Assembly: GCF_028009165.1 (NCBI RefSeq)
Contig: NC_079242.1
Location: 3,906,001 to 3,970,000, forward strand
Length of the DNA: 64,000 nucleotides
Origin: Akanthomyces muscarius
Lineage: Eukaryota > Ascomycota > Sordariomycetes > Hypocreales > Cordycipitaceae
Reading direction: 5' to 3'
Below are positions 10,690 through 22,981 of the stretch, in pieces (position 1 is the first letter of the stretch; the number at the start of each line of letters is the position of its first letter). Under the pieces are notes generated by a model, which saw nothing but the letters and a program-made list of their open reading frames with translations, ran no database searches and was not told the origin of the DNA. Made by a program: the position numbers and the translations under genes.

Positions 10690-11769
10690 TTAAGCAGTGC
10701 CCGCTGCTTCTTCTTCGCCTTCGGCGTCCTTCCCGTCGTCCGAGTCGTCGTCTTCATCTTCAGACTTGGGAGGCTCCCAAGTCTCCTCCAGCTTTAAGCC
10801 CTTGCCCACAGGCTCCGGGTGGCGAAACGTCGAGCCCAGCAGAGACGACACAGTTGACCGATAGTTGTTGAGCTGCGGGTCTTCCTGATGCTTGTCTGGG
10901 GTATCGTACAAGCCCATTCCAACCAAGATCTCGCCTTCCTCCTCCTCTGCAGGCTCTACCTGAGTGAAGGAACCTGCTCTCTCTTGCGTAGGCGCCTGCT
11001 GCTGTGGTGGTTGGAGGAACGTCTCTGGTGTAGGAGGCGAGGTCCTGTTGAAGCCGTGCATGATAAAGTTGTTCCACTCGGCGCTGTTGTTGCCTTGCAT
11101 TTGGCCAGATTCCATGCCGGATGGAAACGAGTTGGGGAACATTTGTCCCTCCTCGGTCGGTGTGTAGAAAGCTTCAGGTTTCTGCGTCATCTCCCAGCCC
11201 TCGGCACCAAAGTACTGGTCGTTCTCCAGAGGCGGAAAGGCAGCCGGTAGTGGCGAAAAGGTTGAAGCGGGAGACGTGTTGGTGGAATACGACTCGACCA
11301 TTGGAGAATATTGCGGACCAGCACCAAAGTACATGTCGTGGTAGTCGGTGTACATGTTAGGGGTAGAGAGAGGGTTGGTGCCGGGTGTATGTTGGAAGTT
11401 GGGTTGAGGAGCGAGGAGATGTGAAGACGGATGCCAGCTCAACGGTCGACCTTGGCTGGTCATGGCATCTTGTCTGGGTGGCCCCAGATTTTGAGCAGTG
11501 TTGAGATATTCCAGGATTTGCTGCTGACGGCGGGTGTTGGTTCCATCGTTCATCATGGTCCTCCTCCTGGCAGCCATGACGGATCTGGGGCTGTTGTTGG
11601 CGCTGGTAGGCTTCATAACTCGCATAGCTGTACCGGCTCGTTGTCCCATCGATCCTCGTGAAAGTCGGCGGCCAACTGCTTGGCCCATGTAAAAATCATC
11701 GTAGTACATTTGTTGCGGAAAGCCTACGCCATTTTGCGTGGGCATCCCATAAGCTGGTTGCTGCATCAT
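10690..11769 (-). CDS. Conserved-looking fungal protein of unknown function, 359 aa
   Basis: Single open frame beginning MMQQPAYGMP. I do not recognise a named family. The protein is low in secondary-structure signals: Gln/Met/Tyr/Pro-rich N-terminus, a basic segment MAARRRTMM around residues 66-74, a Ser/Pro/Thr/Asn-rich centre, then EEEEGEILVGMGLYDTPDK and a well-structured-looking stretch EDPQLNNYRSTVSSLLG, followed by an acidic tail. No signal peptide, membrane segment or zinc-binding residues. The composition suggests a nuclear or cytoplasmic, largely disordered regulator. It sits alone between 4.5 kb and 11.2 kb of non-coding sequence, a setting often seen for developmental regulators in filamentous fungi; that is inference only. 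The frame is far longer than chance frames around it and has no competing intron. Confidence 0.8.
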   Translation of the reverse strand: MMQQPAYGMPTQNGVGFPQQMYYDDFYMGQAVGRRLSRGSMGQRAGTAMRVMKPTSANNSPRSVMAARRRTMMNDGTNTRRQQQILEYLNTAQNLGPPRQDAMTSQGRPLSWHPSSHLLAPQPNFQHTPGTNPLSTPNMYTDYHDMYFGAGPQYSPMVESYSTNTSPASTFSPLPAAFPPLENDQYFGAEGWEMTQKPEAFYTPTEEGQMFPNSFPSGMESGQMQGNNSAEWNNFIMHGFNRTSPPTPETFLQPPQQQAPTQERAGSFTQVEPAEEEEGEILVGMGLYDTPDKHQEDPQLNNYRSTVSSLLGSTFRHPEPVGKGLKLEETWEPPKSEDEDDDSDDGKDAEGEEEAAGTA

Positions 11770-12365
11770 CTTGCCGTCTCGCCGTTGCTTAGATGTGGTG
11801 GTGATGCGAGGTTGATGGTGGGGGTGTATTTAAATGGTTGCTCAAGGTTGGTGGTGGTGAGAGCTGTCCGCTGTACACGGGCAAAGCTCTTTGCTGATTG
11901 CAACTGTGTGCCTAATAAGTCGTCCCGTCGAATGAAGAAGCTTTCAGTCGATGTGAGAAATAAAAGAACCAAGGCCGAGGAGGAATGGATCCAACGTGGA
12001 TTAAGTATGGTTGCAAGTTCATGGCAACGACAAGGAGCAAATAGGGCGAAATCGAAAGGGGCGTTTATTAGCTCCAAGGGGAGTGTCGTACGGGACCGCA
12101 GGGGCGGGAGTTGGGTCATGGTGTTCAAACAGGAAAGAGGTAGATCAAAGCCCGGCGGTAGGTTATAGAATAGGTAGGTTGAGCTAGTGCAACGCCAGAT
12201 TCAATTTGAAGACATGGCAAAACGCACACCCCCCCATCAGGTCTTCTGGATCTTGGTGTGGGCCAGCCAGAAAGCAGCCCAAGTACCAGCCTTTCCAGCC
12301 ACGAACAGGGGTCTGGCCGTTCTTTTCGCCTTTGTCGGGCTTGATGGCTTGACACCGCTGCAGCA

Positions 12366-12387
12366 CACACACACACACGCACACACA
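12366..12387. repeat. CA/TG dinucleotide microsatellite
   Basis: CACACACACACACGCACACACAC-type tract with one interruption. Confidence 0.85.
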
Positions 12388-15300
12388 CCGCGTCGACCGT
12401 GCATCGCTAGTCGGCTTTCTGTGCCTGGAGCAAGCTCGGCGGTTGGTGAGCAGTGTGATGAATGCATGCAGGCATCAATCCTTGGAGTCGCCAAACGTGT
12501 GGGTGACTAGCCTGGGGAAAGACGCCGAGTCCATGAGTCGCTGCAGGGGTGCTCCGTGAGGTAATACTTGGCACGACGCCGTGTTGCTGGAAAGCGAGTT
12601 ATTCTTGTCAATGTGCACAGCAGGGTCGGTTTGTTTTTTTTGGGAGATACGCCAAGATCCTGGGCAGTTGGGTTCTCGTCCTTCGATATCATATTTTATG
12701 CTTCAACATTTCTGCTCCATGCTGCAAGTAACCCACGCCGTGGGCAAGTCTTCGAAGCCACCCCTCCAGAGCCAAGAATTGCCGTCCATGCCTGCCTGGA
12801 ATGGCTTGTGTGGACGCTGATAGAAAGAGAAAACGGGCTGCGTCATACGGGGTAGGCGTGCAAGGGGTGTCTCATCAGATGGATTCCAGGTGCAGGACCT
12901 GTTTAATGGATCAGAACCAGACCAGCAGAAGGGATGGAGAAATAGCTTCCATTTGAGCGGCGCCAATGCCCTGGCGGCGGAGAAGCAGAGGGGCGCAACA
13001 ATAGCGCAGCGCCAGCCGAGTGAGTCTTGCTTGTCGATGGCGTGTCGTCGAAAAAAGTGTGGCGACCTTGTGGAGCTTCCGTGACTTTTTTTTTTAATTC
13101 TTTTTTTCATTGGCTTTGCTTTGCATCAAGACCGTAACACAGCCGCGCAGGTTGCGAGCGGCATCGTGCTCCGTCCTGCGGCACAATTGCGCTGTACCAT
13201 TCAGTCCCGCGTGGGACCATGTGTATTCTGTCAAGGGTATTCCTCTAGTCACAGCTAGGGTTTTCTTGTGGCGCTCCAAGTAACAGAGCCGGTTCCGCTT
13301 TTTGGGTAATCCACGGTGCAAGCAAGTGCTTGACGCTGGAACAGGGATCGGGAGTGATAATCACGGGCTACCGAGTACCAACACAACTAGTCAACACGGC
13401 TCTTGGACAATGTTTGCTGTGGAGGTCGGGAATGCCAAATATGAGTGCATGCCGTTGGTTAGCGTTTTCGTTGACCACCGCCTGCGGAGAGTTTCCATGT
13501 AACAGGCCAGGTCTGGCAATCAATGACAAAAGGATGTCGCGGTTTCTACAACGAGCGAGTTAGCGGCAGGAATCGATAGTTCAGCAGCTCGTAAAGAATA
13601 CCAGACCAACCAGCCAGCGCCAGCCGATCCCCGCTTTACCCGCCTGAAGCCAATTGCAGCAGCTAGGCCAGCAACAAAAAGTCAGATAGACTAAAATTGA
13701 GGAAGGCTCTTCTTGCCTAATGGGTTGTGGAAGGGAGTTGCTGGAGACACTCTGTGGTGTTGGGATAGCGGTAACCCAGACTCTGCAACAACCATTCGCG
13801 TGCCGCGGACAAGAGTCGAGAGGGCCTAATCTGGAGGGTGGCGTGAGGACAGTGGGCGTGGGCCCAGACCCTGCCGAAGTTTCTTGGGAATGAGGATTCA
13901 AACGCAACGAGGCTCGTGAGTGGGGGAGTCTCCAGCTCCCGGGACAAAGGTCGAGAGGGACAGAGAGCAAGCCATGCTAGCTGATGCTGTCTTGGATTGG
14001 AAGCGGGTGCCGGTGGGGAGGGGGAGACAGTCATTGTCGCAGGGCCACCGACATGTCCATCCTTGGAGTTGCATGCACATCACTTTCGTTTTGCTCCTTC
14101 TTTTCCGCGTGGTGCTGATGGACGTTGATGAGCCCGCCATTTGCCCATCCGCTGCCGGGCTGGACTACGCACACCCTTTTAACGGCTAGGCGTGTGCCTC
14201 CCCACAACCACCCGCGACAGGGTGTCTTGGGCGTTGGCGTAGCAAAAGGAGGGCAGCCAGCAGCAAGCCAATGTAGCCTTGAGGGTTGTAAACGAAGCCG
14301 ATCTCATCAACTTTTGGTGTGTGCCACTCTCCAGGGGGTTTGCACCGTATTGCTGAGTTCTCACGCTGGGGAATCCGTCCCGACGCTGACGAGGCAAGGC
14401 TAGCAAGGCAGGACGAACCACGGGTGCGTTGTCTGCATGACCAGGATACCAGGGCGATATCTTCTTGAGGAGGAGGCAGGTCTGATTCAGTATTATGGAG
14501 AAGCAGCAGCTTTGTGCCGGAGCAAAGATTCACACGAAGCAATGCTCGTTTCCTTCCCAGGCCTGCATGCCGTGCGTTCAGTGGCGAAACCAGCTGAGTT
14601 TTGCTCTGTCTGCAGTGCTGCTGCTGCGTGCAATGATGGGGTAATCAGCTATCACGGTGTCGGAATCGATGATGATGATGAACGCTTACATGCCTGAGAT
14701 GTGTACCCATCTCCTGTTTCAACGAAATGGTCGGTTCCAGACCACGCCCACCGGCGAGCTGGGCGAGGAGGAGGGCGGGTTTGCTAGTTTGCAGGTCGCA
14801 CGCTTGGCTGTGCTATTGCCGGCTGTCAAGCCTCCCAGCGCTCCACCCCATCCATCCACGCACAGCAGCAACCAGCAGGCGTGCTCAGGTGGTCCAGCGC
14901 GCTGTACCTTGGGCTTCGGTGGAGCGCCTACAGGGCGCTGGCGGGAGGCTTTGTCATGCAGCCAGCAAGCCTGGCCAAAAGAGGCGGCCAGCCAGCAACA
15001 CGCCATCACAAGCTCACAACCCAGCGGCTCAGTACCCAGTAGGTACCAGTAGGCAGGTAGGCACAAAGGCCGGGCAACACAGGCCAATTGTTGTTATTAG
15101 CGGTCCCGCCCCTGTGACGGCCGCTAATCACAGCGTCACCCACACTGACCGTAGCACTTTTGGCTCCTTTTAGCGGCGCAACTTGCAGCGCATGGTGCAG
15201 CATTACAGCGTCCAGCACCCACTAAAACATCACAAACCCACCCACACAGCCATTTGCCGTGTCTCCCAGCCAGCGAAACGGAGCAGGATTCCTGCGCCGC

Positions 15301-18300
15301 GCGCCCATCTTTTGCTCTTCTGTTATCCGTCAAAGTTTAACCCGTCTATCGACCCATTTAATTTAATCAATTTTCTTTATTTTGTTCTATTTGGCCTGTG
15401 GCGGTCAGTCACGCCTGCAACCTGCTTGCCACACGGCCCTCACAGCGGAAGCGGGGCCCCGCCCCGGTGGGCGGCGGCGGCGGCGGCGCAGCGCGGCGTG
15501 AACCCCCGAAACACATTCGCAGACATCAACCCAGATACCAGTGCTGGTTGGCCATCTTGTTGCATGGGCTTGTGACTCTCTCTGCTCCCTACTGGTACGC
15601 TGTATGCAAGCTCCAGGTCTCACGGTGTGATTGCCAGGATACACATCAACGATGCAGCAGGTTGCCTCCACCAGGTCTCGTCGCCTGACGAGCAGCATAT
15701 GTGGCCTGCCGCTTGTCTGGTTTCATCCCCCAGAGGACACAGCACTGCAGAAAGCATTGTGTAAATTACGTGTTGCAGCCAACGAGCAGATCTCGGAGAT
15801 ATTCAAGCCATGATATAGGTCGGTGGCGGCATAGCCGTGTCACCATTTGCCAGCCTCAGCATTCTCGTCGTGCGCCTCTGCCTTTTTCGCTCAAACCCAT
15901 CCCAATCGCGAGCTTTCCGACGGAGCCTCGAAACGAATCGCCTTGGTAGACCTGCGAGGCGGGCCCCGGTTGAGACTCACAAGAGCTGGCAACAGTCGCA
16001 GCCAGCATCCAAGCGTCCAGGGCTCTTTGTCACGGCAGAAGCAAATTACACTATAAATGGCGGGCAACGCATGTCGGGTCAGTCCGACAAATACCTACCA
16101 CGTAGCGCATTCGCTTTCCGAATTGTGACACTGGTACGGATACTGTGTTTCGCTTTGGTGGCGCTGTGATCATTTCCTCATGACAGAGGCTACGTGCGTT
16201 CTGCAGCATAGACCCCGGTAGTGGGAGCTCAAAGCAAACTGGACAAGAAAACAAAAATTGTCGGTAATCAGAGTTGCCATGTATGTACGGAGTCAAGAGG
16301 GTAGGGGTGGTGTGAAGTGGAGGGGGACGTCAATTCAGTTCAGCACGGCAACTCACCACACACTCGTGTCTCGTTGTAACGGGGAAACTTGACAATCCGG
16401 AATTGCTCAAGCGGCTCAAGCCTCAGGCCCCGCCACTGATGGGCGCGAAAAGCCCACCGTCAACTGTCCTCTGGGTTCTTTAGCCCTGCGTGCTCGAGCA
16501 AATTCTGGCGGGGCGACGCAAAAGCTGGCTGGCTTCTGGTGGGCTGCTTGGGCTGCCAGCCAGCCTGCAAGGCTTCGGTTTCTCTCCAGCAGCCCCCCTA
16601 GTCGTCACTTTATTATTAGCCGCTCGTTGTATGCCCCTAGACAAGGCCTAGTGCGTTGTGGTGCCGTTGGCGTGGGTTGTGTGTGTGTCCCTGCCAGCCA
16701 TGCGGTTGCCAACAGACACACGACGAACGAGAGCCATACAAAACCATGTCATACAAGGCCAAGCCGTAGCCTGGTCCATCCATGGGCCTCCGAAAGCCGT
16801 GCCCTGCAATATTGGGACGCGCTACCGAGGAGCCCCAAACGAAATGCAAAAGTAAGCAGCCATAGCCCCAGCTAGCCAAGTTGCAGGAGAGCCTTGGACA
16901 GAGTGACGGGTTGTCCAACCCAGCGTCGCCTACTCATCTTGCCTGCTGAAAAGAGTTGTCGTCGGTCGACATCCCGTTTTAGCTTTGGGGCTATCGCTGC
17001 ACATTGATGAACTCTCCTCGTGCTTGGCGGCGGCGCTACTTACCAGTATCCGTACCAGACAACAGCAGCAACCTTACCAGTACGCCGGCCCCGTGCCATG
17101 ACACGGGGCAGGGCCATTAAAAGCGGCAATGCCGTGCTGTCGTGCCTCACATGTGGCTTGCTTTGCCGTGCAAGCCGTTACGAGTACGTAGGGTGCGCCG
17201 CATGGCGCTGACAGGACGGTTGCGATTTCGGTGCTTGCAATACAAATCGAGATGAACATATTCCATTTCGCTGGTCTGGCCACCCCCGTTGTGCATGTGA
17301 GACCTGGTGCCCGAGCGACGGCAAACGTGCTGCCAATGCGCTGGGGAAAGGGAAACGAGCCCTTGGTCCCTCCATCTATTCTCTTTGCGGCGGAATGTCC
17401 GGTCCGCTTTCTGGCTCGGTAAAGATTAAGAAGCAAATACTAACAACTGCTCGTATCATGAGCCACGCGTAGTAGTTTGACCAAAGCCGACGAAGGCACC
17501 TGTTTGAGACAGCTTGGTCCATGGCTGCTGCTATCTGTAAGGTTGAATTCAAGATGCAAACCATGGCGGTCCCCGTTCCGCACCCGCGGCCCTGCCCATG
17601 TGCCTCATCTGGACATTACTTTTTGTTTCTTCTAACGACTGACCACTTTACCGGGAGCCCCTGCCCTTTTCTTGCTATTCCCTCCAATACCCACTCCACC
17701 ATATTGTGCCATTTGCCATCGTGGTATTTTAAAGCCCAGCTTTTCTGTTGCACCGTAACAGTAGCCGCTGGCACGCCCCCCCCTCCCTCTGTGACAGCGC
17801 TTTCCTGGTCTTGGAAATCTTGCGGGTGTGACCTGTAATACCGTTCTAGGGCCTTGCACTAAACGCAGCAACTACGAATAGCAGGTGGGCATCTCGGCGA
17901 CAGAGGTATGAGGCCGGCTTGCAGGTTGCGGACTGCCTGCAAGATAATCCCGCCTAGCCTTCTTTACATTACTATTGGTAAATAGGCACACTGACTGGCA
18001 TTTTCACAAGAGCTTAATGGGGCGGGGGCACATGTCGTTGCGGAATCACTTTGGCGCCCTGAAATTACACTCAAAATATCCGTCCGTACAGAGTACTGTT
18101 CAGAATACTGTTCAGAACGACGGGTACATACAAGGTTCTTTGGTGGCGTCACGATGGAAGAACTAGGAGACAACAAGGCCGACACCTGCGCCTGTGCTCT
18201 TTCCTTGCTCCCGTATCCAAATCTACGCATGTAATCTCGGCATGCTCCCTGCTTAGAACTACGCCTAGGGCATTTCAACATACTGATGGGTACGGAGTAC

Positions 18301-18766
18301 TGATATTTTACTACCCAGTAGGACCACTCTGGAACCGTGCTCGGTGGGCCTGAGGGAAAAGATGCTGAATACGACTCTAATCTTCAGACCTGTTTGCGGC
18401 GCCAGTGGGATACAAGGTTTCATGTCATTATTTTTATTTTATTTTTTCATTACAGTATTGGCGTGAGTGGAGCGAGAGTCTTGTCATAATGCGCTACCAG
18501 AGTATGGGTGGCTTTCACCCTCCAACACATCTGTCGTCGCCACGGGACGCAGTGAGACCATCCATCTCCCCTCTCGGGTAGCATGTCTCTGCCAGGTTTT
18601 AATCTGATATTTCTTTTGTTGGGCCGCTCGTGGTGGACCTGTCGCCCAACTCCTCCTTCACACACCACGACGGCACCACTCACACGCTTTTCCTCATCTC
18701 TTTTCCCCGCCGCCTAGGCCTGAGACGGCCTGCAGCCTACATGGCGCTCTCGACGCCACCGTACAG

Positions 18767-18786
18767 TACCAGTACGAATACTGGTA
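18767..18786. repeat. Perfect inverted repeat of the desert 8-mer
   Basis: TACCAGTA, a four-base spacer CGAA, then TACTGGTA. Could be a paired protein site or a small hairpin. It immediately precedes a CA/CT microsatellite. Confidence 0.8.
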
Positions 18787-18818
18787 CACGCACACACACA
18801 CTCTCTCTCTCTCTCTCA
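18787..18818. repeat. Compound (CA)n(CT)n microsatellite
   Basis: CA repeats pass directly into CT repeats; adjacent to the inverted TACCAGTA repeat. Confidence 0.85.
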
Positions 18819-21800
18819 TACACAGCACTCACAGGCAAGCTTGCGGCGTTGCCAGTGGTGCGGCAGGCTAGCACTGCATGATCCCGGCCTCCTGGGCTCG
18901 ACCTTGTATCCTACTCCTGCCTCCACACGCCCCTCTCTACCCCGACTCGGCTAAAACTCGACGTTCCGTTGCTCCCGTGCGGTAATGCTACTTTGTCGTG
19001 ACTCGTCACCAATCCACGATACACTCAGCTACCAGTGCCATGTTGGATTGTTCCTTCTCCTTACGAGATGCCACCTGACTCTCAACCGATCTTCTCAGCG
19101 CATACCAAAACCTACGAGGAGTGGATAACGAAATAACATGGCTCGCTCAAAGTGCCAAGGCTGAGTGAAGCCCGATGTTGCGACAGCCTCAGTAATCCGA
19201 ATACCGCTATCCATTCCCAATCGTGGCTCTTCCTGTTGAAACCTTGCGTCTTGACACAAACGGCATAAGTCATACCAGCCCAGGTATTTCAGTACTTCGG
19301 TAGCGCAACATTGCATGCAGCGCTCGACGGTCAAATGGATGAGCCGTGATCTAAAACTCAATGCCCCATTATCATTGGCGCCTTATCTAGACACCCGCAT
19401 TCTTGTGCTCAGCCGAGTTGCATCGCTCGCCCTACCACTCACTAAGCAGCAAAGTTCACGCCGCCTACTGCACTACATGACAGCAGCACCAGAGCCGCTT
19501 TCCCATCCGTTGTTTGCCGGCTGTGCCGCCCTGCCATGCTGTGTGTGGACCGCTTCTTCGTGGGAACTGCCCTCTGCGATTCCTTTGAATCTTGAAGTGG
19601 TGCCTGCTGACGAGATCATGGTGATTCCCACCAACCATTTGCCGAGAAGCTGGGTGAGAAACAAAAAGAAGCGATTACGAGCAAAGATTTTCACCGCCGT
19701 CACTCTTACCCAGCTCAGCTCACACTCTTCGCTACAACATTGCTCAACTCTGCTGATGGGCACACGCTACTGGTACTTCTGTCCTTTGCTCATCAGGGAC
19801 CTGCCGAGTTTAGAACGACTACCCACGCGTTCCCACTGGACAGAGCCCATCCAAGTCTGCCCATGACCGGACCACGGACGATCCCCCCGTCGGTACAGGG
19901 TCCACATGAGAGGTAGCGGCCCCCCCGATGGCACCTCCGTCATATTCTCCATCTTGCTGGTCCCTCGTCCGGGTCTCGTCTGGCCATCGGCTGACAGTTG
20001 GAAATTTTCTCCTTGGCCCCAGCAAGAAGGGCGCTGTTCGAGTTTGATGATGCCACTCACCGCCCGCTGAGGCTGAAATCCCACCTCGAAACCAACCCTG
20101 CCAACCTGCCCTGCCTAATCTGCTAGCCGGGAGTGCCATGACACACGTTTTGATATTTTAAACAACTAGTTCCTGCACCCCGGTGCGAGCTCCCCGACGC
20201 AGCTCTACCTGTAATTAATTTCCATTCCTGGAAGCGGGCGCCGTCTTTCGTACACTTACCGTTACGCCATGTCTTTGGGGACCACACTTTCAGGAAAGAG
20301 AAATCACGCGGCAAGGATGGCTTGGACTCTCCCTTTCGACAGGCAACGAATTCGTCAGTGTGCAATGGATTTTGTGGTTCTTTAAAGCGCATGCATTGAC
20401 ACCCTGGTTGCGGCGACCCGTCCAGCGGTACATGCAAACAAAAACAAAAAAAAGCCAAGTTTCTCGACAGTCCCTTTGTCAGAGTATTACCAGTGTCCGG
20501 AAGCGATCCAGGCTATGCTACTGTCTTATTACGCGGGGCTTGCGTCGAACTCAGTGGGAGGCTTGAAACTACATCGTGGAGCTTATACAGAGAGTGCTAA
20601 TAATGCCTCTTTTGAGTGCCAGTCCAATCACACCTGATGCTGAGGGACTCCCAGCCACCCTTGCAGCCAGAAAATGGACCCTCGGAACCGACGTCACTCG
20701 CTTCCCCTGCCCGAATTTGAGTCATCAAGGGCATCGTCAACAACTAGAAATTCCCATCACGTGGCATTTGCAAGGGGGGCCATCTCCTCCTCTCTCTTTG
20801 AGCTCAAAGATTGTCGTACTCACCCAATCACCTACCACCGAGAATGATTGAGTAACCAGGTCTTACTTTTCTCATGCTGTTCTTGGCAAGCAAGCCAGCG
20901 CAGTTCGGCGTGGTCATCGCAACCCGGTGGTGGGTGTGTGGGATAGATGGATGATATGCAACACTGGACTTGCCATCACCATCACCGTCATGTACCTTGC
21001 ACTCCATGGGCCAACACCGCCGCTTTCACAGGGGCCACCGCCATGCGGCCGACAAACTGCCACTTCGCCAAACATTAAAGGCTCCAGATAGCCTGCCACC
21101 TGCCAGCCAGCAAGCCATCTGCGTGACTTAGCAAACACGCTGATCAGCGCCAGGCACGCAGCAATGGGCTGCCCTTGTGCCCTTCGCAGCTTAATTAGCT
21201 GCAGCGGTAATGGCACTAGCAAAAGAGCACACCCCCCTTCGGTGACGATCTAGAGGACGACCGGCTCTCTGCATAGCAAGGAAGGCTTGGGCGGCTTTCC
21301 AGACGGAATATGTCTAAAAGCGGAACAGAGGATTTTTTGAGACGGGTTCAATGCATCGTGCAGGGTACAAGGTCGCAACCAAACCCCCAACTCGCCCGCC
21401 CATCTGGGCTGCTCTCTCGCCACCAGCCGGGTCCTGTACCAGTAAGCACCGAGCAAGCCACAGATGCCTGGGCAAACTGGGGGAGGGATTGGAGAGCTGA
21501 GACACCCCCAGCCCAAGTCTGCACTTAATTTGGAAGAGTGTCCCAGTGTCTCTTTTTGCCCACAGAGCCGACAGCATTTCTCCTTCTCTCCTCAATAAGT
21601 TGGGGTCTTTGGGAGGGCGTCCCACCATGCAGCCAATTTAGCCAAAGTCGTGCACGCCCTCCAGAACAGCTTACTTGGTGGTACTGGGGTGCAGATAACT
21701 TTATGACAATCTCATACTTATGGATTTCCGCATGCGAGATCGTGCAGTTTCCTCCTGACAGCCCGTTACCGAGCTAGCAGAGCCCTCGGTCACTTTTTTT

Positions 21801-22858
21801 GCTGACCATCCAGCCATGGCAGTCCATACAGAGGTGGGAGATTATCCATAGGCAGCAAGCATATTAAAATCGCATGCCCGGAGGCATTGCATATGCCTTC
21901 CCGCCGAGCTCTATGTGCCGGCTAGGCCTTGGCTACTGGGACCCGAACTCTGGCTGCGCTGGCAGTGCTTTCGCATTGGCGTTGGAGAGCATTCACATCA
22001 TTAACGTCCTGACAGGTCACTTTTTTTCTTCTTGTTTGCCTGTGCAGGCGCAGTCTCCTGGCAGACCGTATATTTGCCTGACTTTCTTTGTCGCAACGCC
22101 ACATTCAGGCGGTGGTTGTTGCACTAGATTATTGCGGCTGCTGTGTAGCCCTTGCAGACTTCAAAAGCAATCTCAAAGCATTCCTCTTGTCGGGAGAGCA
22201 CACAGAAGGTGCCTTTTCGGAGCTCGCCCGTGTTGCACCAACGAAACACTGCGAAACAAAGAGTGCGGCGCTGGCGCCCGCCATTTCCTAGCCGCACGGT
22301 CATGGCCCTGACCTTCTCCATCACGCTCCTAGCCAGGACGGGGAAGTTTTGACTATGATTGTTTCGAGGGCGGCGATTTGGCGACATCTATCCGGACTGA
22401 CGGCGTGTAGGATATCCGTGACCTAGGGACCACCAAAACCCAAGACACTCAGGGCGAACCTTCGCGGTGCTCAAACAGCGCGACTGGTATGCAGGAGGGC
22501 CGCCGAGTTGAAAGTCCACAATGACTGCAACTCACCCTGTAACTAACATCAAGTTCAAGTCTTCCCGACAAAACGTTTTGCCCTCACACACTGCAAAACT
22601 CTCTGTTTGTTTCACCGCCTCAAGATTTGCCATTTTCATGTAGCACAAGCGCAGAGCCACATAGCTCTTTTTTTCTTTGTACTATGACTAGTACCGTCGT
22701 ATTACTGTCTAACTAACGGATCGCGACGAGAGTTCCTTGAATGTCTCAAATTTTGCGACAGCGCAAAAAAGAAAAGGCAAATTCTCAGATCTCAGCTATT
22801 TCTTCCCGTATTGACCAGGCCAACCTAACAAAGATGACACACACACCTCCGGTAGGTC

Positions 22859-22870
22859 GGGGGGGGGGGG
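22859..22870 (+). repeat. Run of 12 G
   Basis: Homopolymer shortly downstream of the PfkB kinase gene 3' end (that gene reads leftward). Confidence 0.8.
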
Positions 22871-22981
22871 AACACAAGTCGTGACAAGACACCGAAAAGG
22901 AAGCTGTTCGCTAGCATTTCGGCATCGGACAGTCGCTTTGCGCGGTTTATTTGCTTCTGCTAGATACAAAGCACGCCGACA

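Larger units (their letters stand above)
11770..22981. other. 11.2 kb gene desert
   Basis: Upstream of the 359 aa gene. No open frame has a recognisable domain, and frames on the two strands overlap at random. Contents seen: pyrimidine-rich leader just upstream of 11769; a CA repeat (12366-12387); clusters of CCAGCCAGC near 14960-15000 and 16520-16570; TACCAGTA/TACTGGTA motifs at 15044, 15590, 17041, 17075, 18767, 18779 and 19768; a CA/CT dinucleotide tract (18787-18818); a run of 12 G (22859-22870). Base composition is close to that of neighbouring genes, so it does not look like a RIP-mutated transposon block. Confidence 0.6.

Noticed and set aside
11770..22981. tRNA, 5S rRNA or telomeric repeats in the deserts
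   Set aside because: I looked for B-box (GGTTCGANTCC-like), 5S-like and TTAGGG-array sequences and found none; a covariance-model search would be needed to exclude other RNA genes.
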